DNA from: Sphingomonadales bacterium 28-55-16
Lineage (GTDB): Bacteria > Pseudomonadota > Alphaproteobacteria > Sphingomonadales > Sphingomonadaceae
DNA: 64,000 nucleotides
Direction of reading: 5' to 3'
NCBI GenBank assembly: GCA_002278855.1
Contig: NCGG01000004.1
Location: 50,243-114,242 of the forward strand
In this document: piece after piece, positions 37,685 through 45,646 of the stretch
Layout: each line of letters starts with the position of its first letter
Position numbering within the stretch: the stretch's first letter is position 1
Program-made: the position numbers and the translations under genes
Notes under the pieces: model-generated
Databases searched by the model: none
Told to the model about the DNA's origin: nothing
What the model saw: the letters and a program-made list of their open reading frames with translations, nothing else

Positions 37685-37843
37685 TTATTTGCCTCCGGCG
37701 CTGCCTAGGCGGTGATAGAGTCGCGCAAATTTGACCGATTCGGGCTTGTCCTGAATGAATTCAAGATAATGGACCAATGCTTGTCGCAATAATGTGAGGT
37801 CTTCCGTCGACAGCACTGCGCGCGCGCGTGGTGGTTCGCCCAT
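37685..37843 (-). CDS. 52-residue protein encoded directly after isocitrate lyase
   Basis: MGEPPRARAVLSTEDLTLLR begins a 52-residue protein ending YHRLGSAGGK. A strong ribosome-binding site (AAGGAG, 8 nt from the ATG) lies in the 12-nt gap after the aceA stop, and a good terminator follows, so this is very likely a real second gene of the aceA operon. The sequence is mostly helical and charged with no membrane segment. I recognise no family; a role in modulating isocitrate lyase or the glyoxylate shunt would be speculation. Confidence 0.72.
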   Translation of the reverse strand: MGEPPRARAVLSTEDLTLLRQALVHYLEFIQDKPESVKFARLYHRLGSAGGK

Positions 37844-37855
37844 ATCAATAGCTCC

Positions 37856-39457
37856 TTACGCGCCTTGGCCAAATTGGTTCATTGTGTTGTCCTTGCCGCC
37901 AGCTTTCAGCGCGGCTTCACCAGCGAAATATTCCTTATGGTCATCACCAATGTCGGAGCCTGACATATTCTGGTGCTTCACGCAGGCGATGCCCTGGCGG
38001 ATTTCCTTGCGTTGGACGCCAGCAACATAACCCAGCATGCCCATTTCGCCGAAATAATCCTTCGCCAAATTATCGGTGCTGAGCGCAGCTGTATGATATG
38101 TTGGCAGCGTGATTAGATGGTGGAAAATACCGGCGCGCTTTGCTGAATCGCGCTGGAAGTTTTGGATCCGGACATCCGCCTCAATCCCCAGTGCCGTTTC
38201 ATCATAGCTTGCGCTCATCAGGTTGGCGCGCTCGTATGTCGAGACGTCTTGTCCTTCCGCTGCCCATGCATCAAACACCTGCTGACGGAAATTCAGTGTC
38301 CAGTTGAAGCTTGGCGAATTGTTGTAAGCGAGCTTTGCGTTGGGAACGACTTCACGAATGCGGTCGACCATCCCAGCAATCTGTTCAATGTGCGGCTTTT
38401 CCGTTTCGATCCAGATCAAGTCCGCGCCATTTTGAAGCGAGGTGATGCAATCCAATACGCAGCGATCTTCGCCAGTGCCTGAGCGGAACTGGAACAGATT
38501 GGACGGCAGACGCTTTGGACGAAGCAGCTTTCCGTTGCGGTTCAAAATGACATCGCCATTTTGGGCCGTGGCGGGGTCAATTTCTTCACAATCAAGGAAG
38601 CTGTTGTACAAGTCGCCCAAGTCGCCAGCAGCGGTTGATACGGCGATTTGCTTCGTGAGGCCTGCACCGAGCGAATCCGTACGTGCGACGATGATGCCGT
38701 CTGGAACGCCAAGTTCAAGAAACGCATAGCGGCACGCGCGAATTTTCTGCAAGAAATCTTCATGTGGCACGGTGACTTTGCCGTCTTGGTGGCCGCACTG
38801 CTTTTCGTCGGAAACCTGATTTTCGATCTGCAAAGCGGATGCGCCCGCTTCGATCATTTTCTTTGCGAGCAAATATGTTGCCTCGGCGTTGCCAAAGCCT
38901 GCATCAATGTCAGCAATGATGGGCACGACATGGGTTTCATGGTTTTCGATTTTCGCCATGGTTGCCGCTTCGTGCGCTGCATCTTTTTGGTCGCGGGCAT
39001 CGTCAAGGTCACGGAACAAAAGGTTGAGCTCGCGGCTGTCGGCCTGACGCAAGAAGGTGTAAAGTTCCTCTATGAGGGCAGGTACGCTGGTCTTTTCATG
39101 CATCGACTGATCGGGCAGGGGGCCGAATTCGCTGCGCAACGCGGCAATCATCCAACCGGACAGATATAGATAGCGCTTTTTGGTCGTGCCAAAATGCTTC
39201 TTGATAGAAATCATTTTCTGCTGGGCGATGAATCCGTGCCAGCAACCGAGCGACTGGGTGTATTGTGCAGGGTCAGCATCATATGCAGCCATGTCATCGC
39301 GCATGATCTTGGCTGTGTAGCGCGCAATGTCGAGACCCGTCTGGAAACGGTTTTGCAACTGCATCCGGGCTACGGATTCAGCGCTGATGGTATCCCATGT
39401 GCCCTTGTGCGCAGAAATATGCGCGTTGGTTTCGGCGATGAGTGACTTGTACGACAT
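37856..39457 (-). CDS. aceA: Isocitrate lyase (long form)
   Basis: 533 residues from ATG 39457 (MSYKSLIAETNAHISAHKG), with AAGGAA upstream; a TTG two codons earlier was rejected. It splits isocitrate to glyoxylate and succinate in the glyoxylate shunt. DEKQCGHQDGKVTVPHEDF carries the catalytic Cys at about residue 220 in the KQCGH variant found in the long (about 530-residue) Pseudomonas-type enzymes. It is divergent from a RamB/ScfR-type regulator, a class known to control this gene in other bacteria. Malate synthase is not in the window. Confidence 0.96.
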   Translation of the reverse strand: MSYKSLIAETNAHISAHKGTWDTISAESVARMQLQNRFQTGLDIARYTAKIMRDDMAAYDADPAQYTQSLGCWHGFIAQQKMISIKKHFGTTKKRYLYLSGWMIAALRSEFGPLPDQSMHEKTSVPALIEELYTFLRQADSRELNLLFRDLDDARDQKDAAHEAATMAKIENHETHVVPIIADIDAGFGNAEATYLLAKKMIEAGASALQIENQVSDEKQCGHQDGKVTVPHEDFLQKIRACRYAFLELGVPDGIIVARTDSLGAGLTKQIAVSTAAGDLGDLYNSFLDCEEIDPATAQNGDVILNRNGKLLRPKRLPSNLFQFRSGTGEDRCVLDCITSLQNGADLIWIETEKPHIEQIAGMVDRIREVVPNAKLAYNNSPSFNWTLNFRQQVFDAWAAEGQDVSTYERANLMSASYDETALGIEADVRIQNFQRDSAKRAGIFHHLITLPTYHTAALSTDNLAKDYFGEMGMLGYVAGVQRKEIRQGIACVKHQNMSGSDIGDDHKEYFAGEAALKAGGKDNTMNQFGQGA

Positions 39458-39607
39458 TGACAATTCCTTTTGTCGAAGGGAGGTTATGTCCCGGTCTTTC
39501 GTCGCAAATCATAGAAATGACGAGTCAAATTTGTAATATTTGTTGTATTATGGTCTGAATAAGCTATCAATTTTTTGTCATTTTGTAAGTTTGTTGACAG
39601 AGGTCAT
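39458..39607. promoter_or_regulatory. Divergent aceA/regulator control region with TTTGTAA repeats
   Basis: 150 bp, AT-rich in its regulator-proximal half. CAAATTTGTAATATTTG (39526-39542) has an 8-bp palindrome CAAATTTG and a wider inverted pair CAAAT/ATTTG. Further TTTGT words recur at 39574, 39583 and 39591 before the regulator ATG. Repeated TTTG words are reminiscent of the RamB operator (which contains TTTGCAAA-like cores), but this match is loose. The region plausibly carries both promoters and a shared operator. Confidence 0.5.
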
Positions 39608-41023
39608 ATGGCAGAAGAAAAATTATTTGCGGGGCATTCTGTCCGCAGGATCCGCCGCGCAAATGGTTTGACGCAAGGTGCTATGGCCGAGGTATTGGCC
39701 ATTTCGCCCTCTTATCTCAACTTGATTGAGCGCAATCAGCGGCCGTTGACGGCGACGCTGCTTCTAAAACTTGCCCAATCTTATGATTTTGACCCACGGA
39801 CGTTGACGGGCACAACCCCGGGGGGCGGGGTGGAGGCTATCCGCCGAAGGCTGAATGACCCCATATTCGCAGACCTCGATATAGATCGCGCTCAGATTGA
39901 AGAATGGATTGCCGCAAGCCCCGACGCTGCAGAGGCATTTGCGCGCGCCTTTGACCGGTTGTCGGGCGGATCATATGGCGGAGCAGCCGGTGGGCAAAAT
40001 GGCGGACATGGCGAACCAGAGGCTATTGCGTCGGCGCGACGGGAAATTGAGCGTTGGCGTAATCATTTTGCAGACCTAGACTCTCAAGCGGAGGGCCTTG
40101 CTGACGAGTTGCGTCTTGCCAATGCCGATATCTATGGTGCGATCACGGAACGGTTAAGGGTAAAGCATCAGCTTTCCATTCGCATTTTGCCCTTTGACGT
40201 GATGCCAGACCGGTTACGGCGTCTCGACCTTCATGCGCGGCAGCTTCAACTGTCTGAACTCCTTGATCCTGCCAGCCGTACTTTTGCCGCTGCCCTGCAA
40301 CTTGGCATGTTGGAAGCTAAGGCAGAAATTGACGCTTTAGTCGCCGGAGCATCCTTTACCGAAAGAGCAGCCGAACGCCTGTATCGCCACCATTTGAGCA
40401 GCTATTTTGCTGCTGCTGTTATGATGCCATACGCCCGCTTTCTGCGGGCCTGTGAATCAACCGGCTATGATATTGTGTTGCTGCAGCGCCGTTTTGGCGC
40501 TGGTTTTGAACAGATTGCGCACCGCCTGACGACATTGCAACGAGTCGGGCAGCGTGGTTTGCCGTTCTTCATGCTGCGCATTGATCGAGCCGGCCAAAGT
40601 AGCAAGCGCTATGCTGGCGCGAGTGCCTCACCCTTGGTCGAAACCGACCGCCGCTGTCCTTTATGGCAGGTACATAATGTATTTGCGCGGCCTGGAACCC
40701 TTATGCCGCATCTGGTCGAGTTGGAGGATGAAAGCCGTTGGTTCACTTTGTCACGAACTGTGCACCCACAAACGGCGGTAAGCGGTAGGATCGAAGCGGA
40801 ATTTGCCGTCTGCCTTGGCATTGACGCCAAGTTGGCCGCACCCTTGGCAGCGGCGCGTGGGCTTGATCTTAACAATGGGGCGGCAACTGCCATTGGTCTC
40901 GGCTGTTCCGCTTGCACACGTTCCGATTGTCCACAACGCAGCGCCCCCCCGGCAGGGCGCGTGCTTGTGTTCAACGAACGCGAAAGAGGCATGTCTCCGT
41001 TCACATTCGACCGAAAAATCTAG
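39608..41023 (+). CDS. RamB/ScfR-family XRE transcriptional regulator
   Basis: 471 residues from ATG 39608 (MAEEKLFAGHSVRRIRRANG). An XRE helix-turn-helix at about 10-65 (LTQGAMAEVLAISPSYLNLIERNQR), a linker, an IrrE/ImmA-type central domain (about 230-300, where FTERAAERLYRHHLSSYFAAAVMMPY is conserved in this family) and a C-terminal DUF2083 region ending with a Cys cluster (GLGCSACTRSDCPQR). RamB-type regulators sense acetate or propionate metabolism and repress or activate aceA; the divergent placement next to aceA supports that role here. Confidence 0.88.
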   Translation: MAEEKLFAGHSVRRIRRANGLTQGAMAEVLAISPSYLNLIERNQRPLTATLLLKLAQSYDFDPRTLTGTTPGGGVEAIRRRLNDPIFADLDIDRAQIEEWIAASPDAAEAFARAFDRLSGGSYGGAAGGQNGGHGEPEAIASARREIERWRNHFADLDSQAEGLADELRLANADIYGAITERLRVKHQLSIRILPFDVMPDRLRRLDLHARQLQLSELLDPASRTFAAALQLGMLEAKAEIDALVAGASFTERAAERLYRHHLSSYFAAAVMMPYARFLRACESTGYDIVLLQRRFGAGFEQIAHRLTTLQRVGQRGLPFFMLRIDRAGQSSKRYAGASASPLVETDRRCPLWQVHNVFARPGTLMPHLVELEDESRWFTLSRTVHPQTAVSGRIEAEFAVCLGIDAKLAAPLAAARGLDLNNGAATAIGLGCSACTRSDCPQRSAPPAGRVLVFNERERGMSPFTFDRKI

Positions 41024-41557
41024 TCCGTCGCGAAATCGCGAACTTTTTGACTGCTGCCGCGCGGCAGGATCATGCCTTCATTGCCGTTCGCAATGATGCG
41101 CCAATCATCTACATTATGCACCGAAACGCGGATGCCATTGGCGTGGATCAAGTTGCCGTGGCTGTTATCGATGCGAATGGCGCCCGACGTAACATTTCCG
41201 TCCGGGTCTTTGTGGCCGATTTCGTGCAAAGCGTCCCAACTGCTGACATCTGACGAGCCCATAGTTACGGGCGCAACTGCAACTTTTGAGGCGTTTTCGA
41301 TGATCGCCTAATCTACGCTGTCCGCTGGAAAGGCGGCAAAGCTGGCTTTGTCTGGGTGTCGTTGATGCCCGATACGCTTTGCCTTGGAGATAGCGCTACC
41401 GCCCGCTCTGTCCATCGCCGGTGCCAGCTGCTTTACGGCGTCCAAATATGCATCTGTGCGGAACAGGAAAATGCCACCATTCCATGCATGGTCGCAAGCG
41501 AACAGCTATTTAAGCGCTATGACCTGCGTTAGAACAGCGGCTATTGCATTGGCGCCA
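41020..41557 (-). pseudogene. Decayed C-terminal fragment of mannose-1-phosphate guanylyltransferase
   Basis: A single minus-strand frame reads WNGGIFLFRTDAYLDA, then APAMDRAGGSAISKAKR and, further on, VAVAPVTMGSSDVSSWDALH and a beta-helix-like end with MILPRGSSQKVRDF, the C-terminal half of ManC/GMP. It is interrupted by TAG at 41308-41310 and 41506-41508, and the N-terminal nucleotidyl-transfer domain is missing: the frame hits a stop next to the GntR gene. Both TAG codons sit where relatives have Tyr. One stretch of 80 codons after the second stop remains open. The end overlaps the regulator stop. I read it as a relic, not a recoded gene. Confidence 0.8.
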
Positions 41558-41902
41558 CTAGTTTAGCGCGAGCAACTCTGCTGGATCAATTCCCGCGCGC
41601 TGCATCTGTGCCTTTACGTCGGGCCAGATATTCTGGACGAAATTTTCGCGTTCAAAGCTGCGCAATTTCGCAATCGCCCCGCTGGCAACGAACAGGCCAA
41701 CGCCACGTTTTACGTCTACCAAGCCGCTGTCCTGAAACAGTTGATAAGCCTTGGCAACGGTGAGCGGATTAGCACCCTGATCTGCCGCAAATGCGCGCAC
41801 GGATGGGAGCATCTGCCCCTCCTTGTAATTGCCATCGAGTATCGCTGCTGCGATTACGTCACGCAATTTCAGGTATACGGGTTTTACATCGTTTTTCATC
41901 AC
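41558..41902 (-). CDS. GntR family regulator (YtrA type)
   Basis: 114 residues. Only the GntR winged helix-turn-helix (about 8-76: PVYLKLRDVIAAAILDGNYK, LPSVRAFAADQGANPLTVAKA, GLVDVKRGVGLFV) and a short C-terminal dimerisation helix, the layout of the YtrA subgroup. Such proteins usually repress an adjacent ABC transporter, but none is here, so its target is unknown. The start could be either of two consecutive ATG codons. Its stop lies within 3 nt of the manC remnant. Confidence 0.85.
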   Translation of the reverse strand: MMKNDVKPVYLKLRDVIAAAILDGNYKEGQMLPSVRAFAADQGANPLTVAKAYQLFQDSGLVDVKRGVGLFVASGAIAKLRSFERENFVQNIWPDVKAQMQRAGIDPAELLALN

Positions 41903-41956
41903 CTACTTACTGCCATAATACAGTATGGCGCGTCAAGGGTGGGTAAAACTAGGTAG

Positions 41957-42526
41957 TCAGGGCCATTGACGGACAATGTCGCTAGGTGTGGGCCGTGGGC
42001 GCTCTTCAAGCGCAAGCGCAGGGGTGCCGATAAAAAACAAGCCTGCGATCTTCTCGTTGCCGAGACATAGGGTGTCACGAACCATGGGATCATAGCTGGC
42101 CCAACCTGTAATCCAACTCGCTACAAAGCCTTGCGCATGTGCGGCGTGGATAAGGTTCATGGCAACTGCGCCAACGCTCAATTGCTGTTCCCAAAGCGGG
42201 ATTTTAGCGCTGGGTTGCGGTGCGGACATAAGGACCACCAGCGTTGGGGCCATGTGCGCCGACGCTATCGCTGCGTCTATTTGTGCAGGCCGCGCATCTG
42301 GATTAGCGGTACAAAATGCTTTTGTAAGCAGCTCTGCAAAAGCTGCCCGGTCATTAATTGTCACAAACCGCCACGGGAAGAGCTTGCCGTGATCCGGCGT
42401 GCGCATCGCGGTGTGCAATATTCGATTGAGCATAAGCGCGTCGGGGCCGGGCGTAACCATATCGCGCGGCTTGCCTGAGCGGCGGGTTTCCAGATAGGCG
42501 CTTACAGTGGATAGATCATTGAACAT
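41957..42526 (-). CDS. Nitroreductase family protein (YdjA-like)
   Basis: 189 residues from ATG 42526, which has the strong site AAGGAGG 5 nt upstream. An FMN-dependent fold: TRRSGKPRDMVTPGPDALML at the start with the Arg/Ser FMN contacts, AMRTPDHGKLFPWRFV, then HAAHAQGFVASWITGW and the closing GLFFIGTPALALEERPRP. This is the short YdjA/TdsD type. Substrate unknown; relatives reduce nitro compounds or quinones with NAD(P)H. It is upstream of the GntR gene on the same strand and divergent from the POT transporter. Confidence 0.88.
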   Translation of the reverse strand: MFNDLSTVSAYLETRRSGKPRDMVTPGPDALMLNRILHTAMRTPDHGKLFPWRFVTINDRAAFAELLTKAFCTANPDARPAQIDAAIASAHMAPTLVVLMSAPQPSAKIPLWEQQLSVGAVAMNLIHAAHAQGFVASWITGWASYDPMVRDTLCLGNEKIAGLFFIGTPALALEERPRPTPSDIVRQWP

Positions 42527-42658
42527 TCCGCCTCCTTCGTCGAAATCTGACGGCTCCCGCAATATAATTCTTCACAGGGGCAATTTTTTCGGTACGTTCC
42601 GCCGCCATAGCCTCTTTCAATGGGGCATCACAATTAACAGAGATGAGGGGTTCGCTAA

Positions 42659-44239
42659 ATGGCGACATCATATGCGCAGGATGGAGATGCAGCCGGGACG
42701 TTTCTTGGCCATCCCAAAGGGCTTTTTGTATTATTCTTTGCTGAAATGTGGGAGCGGTTTTCCTATTATGGAATGCGCGCACTCCTGATTTTCTATTTGA
42801 CGAAGCATTGGTTGTTTTCGGATGAAAAGTCCGGCGTCATTTACGGTGCTTATACAGCATTGGTGTATATAACGCCCGTTCTTGGGGGTTATCTTGCGGA
42901 CCGCTATCTTGGGCAGCGAAAAGCGGTCACCTACGGTGCCGTATTGCTAACTTTTGGGCATCTTTTGATGGGCTTTGAAGGTGCCGGCGGGCAAGATGCT
43001 GCCTCGCTGAATGTCTTTTGGCTGGCACTTGCATTCATTATCGTGGGATCAGGCTTTTTGAAGGCCAATATCTCCGTAATCGTTGGCCAACTATATCCGC
43101 GCACTGATGTCCGCCGCGATGGCGCGTACACGATTTTCTACATGGGTATCAACCTGGGTGCTGCTTTGGGCTCGCTTATGTGTGGATATTTGGGCGAGAC
43201 ATATGGCTGGTCTTATGGCTTCGGCGCAGCGGGCGTAGGGATGTTGCTTGGCCTGATCGTGTTTATCGTGTTCAAGCCATTGCTCCTTGGTCGTGGTGAG
43301 CCATTGAACCCTGAAGCGTTGAATAAACCTGTTTTGGGCATCAAGTTGGAATGGCTGCTGTATCTTGTTGGCCTTGTCGCAGTTGTCATCTGCTGGTGGC
43401 TGGTCCAAAATCAAGCGGTAGTCGGCAGTTTGCTGGGGGCAGCGGGCGCAATTTTGGTTGGGTATGTTTTGTGGACGGCCGTACGCAAGCTGGAGCCTGA
43501 TGACCGCGATCGCATTTTTGCAGCAATGTTCCTAATCATCGGATCTATTCTGTTCTGGGCTTTGTTTGAACAAGCTGGTTCGTCGTTAAACCTGTTCACA
43601 GACCGGCATGTGGATCGCGCTGGCGTCCCCGCATCGGTTTTCCAATCGCTGAACGCCATCTACATTGTCTTACTTGCCCCGCTGTTCGCTTGGCTTTGGA
43701 CGACACTTGGCCGCAAGGGGCTTGAGCCCTCGGCGCCAGCAAAATTTGGCTTAGGTATCGTGCAGCTTGGCATTGGCTTTTTGGTCCTTGTGGCTGGGTC
43801 TGCTGCGGCTGGTGGGGACAGCATGGTGCCTGTATTGTTCATCTTCCTCATTTATCTGTTCCATACGACTGGGGAGTTGTGCCTCTCACCCGTTGGCCTC
43901 AGTGCGATGAACCGCCTTGCCCCTGCACATCTTGCCTCACTGATGATGGGGACCTGGTTTTTCGCATCGGCAACAGGCAATTTTGCCGCAGGCTTGATTG
44001 CTGGCGCTACGGGGTCGGAGGCGGCGTCCGGAGAAGGCGCAGGTCGTGAAGTCGTGATGGCCGTTTACAGCCAAATAGGTTGGATTGCGATCGGCGTTGG
44101 TGTCGCTGTTGTCGTCATCTCACCTTTGATCAAGAAACTGATGCACCTCGACACCTTGCGTGACGATGGTCCTCTGGAAGGCCAAGCTGAGGCAGGTGAA
44201 CCTGCTGCTGCTGGCGTTCATCCAACAAGTCGGAGTTAA
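42659..44239 (+). CDS. POT-family proton-coupled peptide transporter
   Basis: 526 residues, an MFS transporter of the POT/PTR family. The hallmark EMWERFSYYGMRALLIFYL is in helix 1 (ExxERFxYY binds protons and peptide), and GGYLADRYLGQRKAV, YTIFYMGINLGAALGSLMCG and the FFASATGNFAAG region of late helices follow. About 12-14 membrane helices are expected. It imports di- and tripeptides with protons. Two exported amidohydrolases follow after 3 nt, suggesting joint uptake and breakdown of peptides. Confidence 0.93.
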   Translation: MATSYAQDGDAAGTFLGHPKGLFVLFFAEMWERFSYYGMRALLIFYLTKHWLFSDEKSGVIYGAYTALVYITPVLGGYLADRYLGQRKAVTYGAVLLTFGHLLMGFEGAGGQDAASLNVFWLALAFIIVGSGFLKANISVIVGQLYPRTDVRRDGAYTIFYMGINLGAALGSLMCGYLGETYGWSYGFGAAGVGMLLGLIVFIVFKPLLLGRGEPLNPEALNKPVLGIKLEWLLYLVGLVAVVICWWLVQNQAVVGSLLGAAGAILVGYVLWTAVRKLEPDDRDRIFAAMFLIIGSILFWALFEQAGSSLNLFTDRHVDRAGVPASVFQSLNAIYIVLLAPLFAWLWTTLGRKGLEPSAPAKFGLGIVQLGIGFLVLVAGSAAAGGDSMVPVLFIFLIYLFHTTGELCLSPVGLSAMNRLAPAHLASLMMGTWFFASATGNFAAGLIAGATGSEAASGEGAGREVVMAVYSQIGWIAIGVGVAVVVISPLIKKLMHLDTLRDDGPLEGQAEAGEPAAAGVHPTSRS

Positions 44240-44242
44240 ATT

Positions 44243-45646
44243 ATGCCCATTTCTAACGCATTACGCAGCGCTTATCTTGTGTTGCCACTGGCCCTGATGG
44301 CGTGTTCCAACGCCGACGGTCCAAGGACCGCTTCGGCAACACTGGCGTCCAAGCCAGCGGAAAAGGCGCCTGCGCCTTTCCCGTCGACATACAAAGCCTA
44401 TCCAGGGGTTGCCACGGCCATCCGCAACGTAACTGTTTATGACGGTGAGGGCGGTAAAATAGACAATGGCGTGGTGTTCATGGCCGCCGGCAAGATTAGC
44501 AGCATTGGCGGACCAGATACGGCCATTCCGGCGGGCGTGAATGTGGTCGACGGCACTGGCAAATTTGTAACGCCGGGCATTATCGATATCCACTCTCATT
44601 TAGGCGATTATCCAACGCCATCAGTAGAGGCCCATAGCGATGGCAACGAAGCCACTTCACCTACTACACCCGAAGTATGGGCTGAACATAGCGTCTGGCC
44701 GCAAGATCCGGGCTTTAGCCGTGCATTGACGAATGGCGGGATCACCGCCTTGCAAATTTTGCCCGGTTCAGCAAATTTGATGGGTGGCCGGTCGGTCGTT
44801 CTGAAAAATGTTTATGCGCGCACCGTGCAGGGCATGAAATTCCCTGGAGCACCTTATGGCTTGAAAATGGCTTGTGGGGAAAATCCGAAGCGGGTCTACG
44901 GCAGTAAGGGAAGGATGCCATCAACCCGTATGGGCAATTTGGCGGTAAACCGTCAGACCTGGATTAAGGCGCAGGAATACAAGAAAAAGCGCGACAGCGG
45001 TAAAGAATACACCCGCGACCTCGGCATGGAAACATTGGCAGGTGTTCTTGATGGCGACATCAAAATACAGAACCACTGCTATCGCGCCGACGAAATGGCT
45101 CTTGTCCTCGATATGGCGAAGGAGTTTGGCTATACGGTTTCGACGTTCCACCATGCCGTAGAAAGCTACAAAATTGCGGACCTTTTGCGTGATAATGGGG
45201 TTTGCTCAGCAGTGTGGTCGGATTGGTGGGGTTTCAAGATGGAGGCTTATGACGCGATTCCTGAAAATGCCGCCATTCTGCAGAATACAGGCGCCTGCGT
45301 CATCATCCACTCCGATGATGAAAACCAGATCCAGCGTTTGAACCAAGAAGCGGCAAAGGCGCAAGCCGATGGCCGCCGTATGGGGATTAACATCAGTGAT
45401 GCTGAGGTGATCAAATGGCTGACGTACAATCCGGCAAAGGCTTTAGGCATATCGGATAAGACAGGTAGTCTAAAACCCGGTAAAATGGCTGATCTCGTTT
45501 TGTGGAACGGCAACCCGCTGAGCGTTTATGCGCGCCCAGACAAAGTTTGGATCGACGGCGCGTTGATGTTTGATGCGCACGACCCCAAAATACGGCCTGT
45601 TAGCGATTTTGAGCTTGGCCAACCTGGTGAAGGAGATGTGAAATGA
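44243..45646 (+). CDS. Exported amidohydrolase lipoprotein
   Basis: 467 residues. The N-terminus is a lipoprotein signal ending LMAC (Cys21). The amidohydrolase fold follows, with VTPGIIDIHSHLGDY carrying the HxH metal motif, further His ligands in NHCYRADEM and TFHHAVESYK, and HSDDENQIQRLNQ with the catalytic Asp. Close relatives are imidazolonepropionase-like or prolidase-like hydrolases. It lies 3 nt after the POT gene and overlaps the second amidohydrolase by 4 nt, so the three form one operon. The true substrate is unknown; dipeptides are an inference from context. Confidence 0.85.
   Translation: MPISNALRSAYLVLPLALMACSNADGPRTASATLASKPAEKAPAPFPSTYKAYPGVATAIRNVTVYDGEGGKIDNGVVFMAAGKISSIGGPDTAIPAGVNVVDGTGKFVTPGIIDIHSHLGDYPTPSVEAHSDGNEATSPTTPEVWAEHSVWPQDPGFSRALTNGGITALQILPGSANLMGGRSVVLKNVYARTVQGMKFPGAPYGLKMACGENPKRVYGSKGRMPSTRMGNLAVNRQTWIKAQEYKKKRDSGKEYTRDLGMETLAGVLDGDIKIQNHCYRADEMALVLDMAKEFGYTVSTFHHAVESYKIADLLRDNGVCSAVWSDWWGFKMEAYDAIPENAAILQNTGACVIIHSDDENQIQRLNQEAAKAQADGRRMGINISDAEVIKWLTYNPAKALGISDKTGSLKPGKMADLVLWNGNPLSVYARPDKVWIDGALMFDAHDPKIRPVSDFELGQPGEGDVK

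Noticed and set aside
41020..41262. The 80-codon open stretch as an independent small gene
   Set aside because: It matches only the C-terminal end of ManC, in frame with the upstream homologous but interrupted part.
41020..41557. TAG recoding or readthrough in the manC-like frame
   Set aside because: Tempting because both TAG codons replace Tyr, but the N-terminal catalytic domain is absent and other conserved residues (for example Trp to Ser in MGSSD) are lost; decay is the simpler reading.
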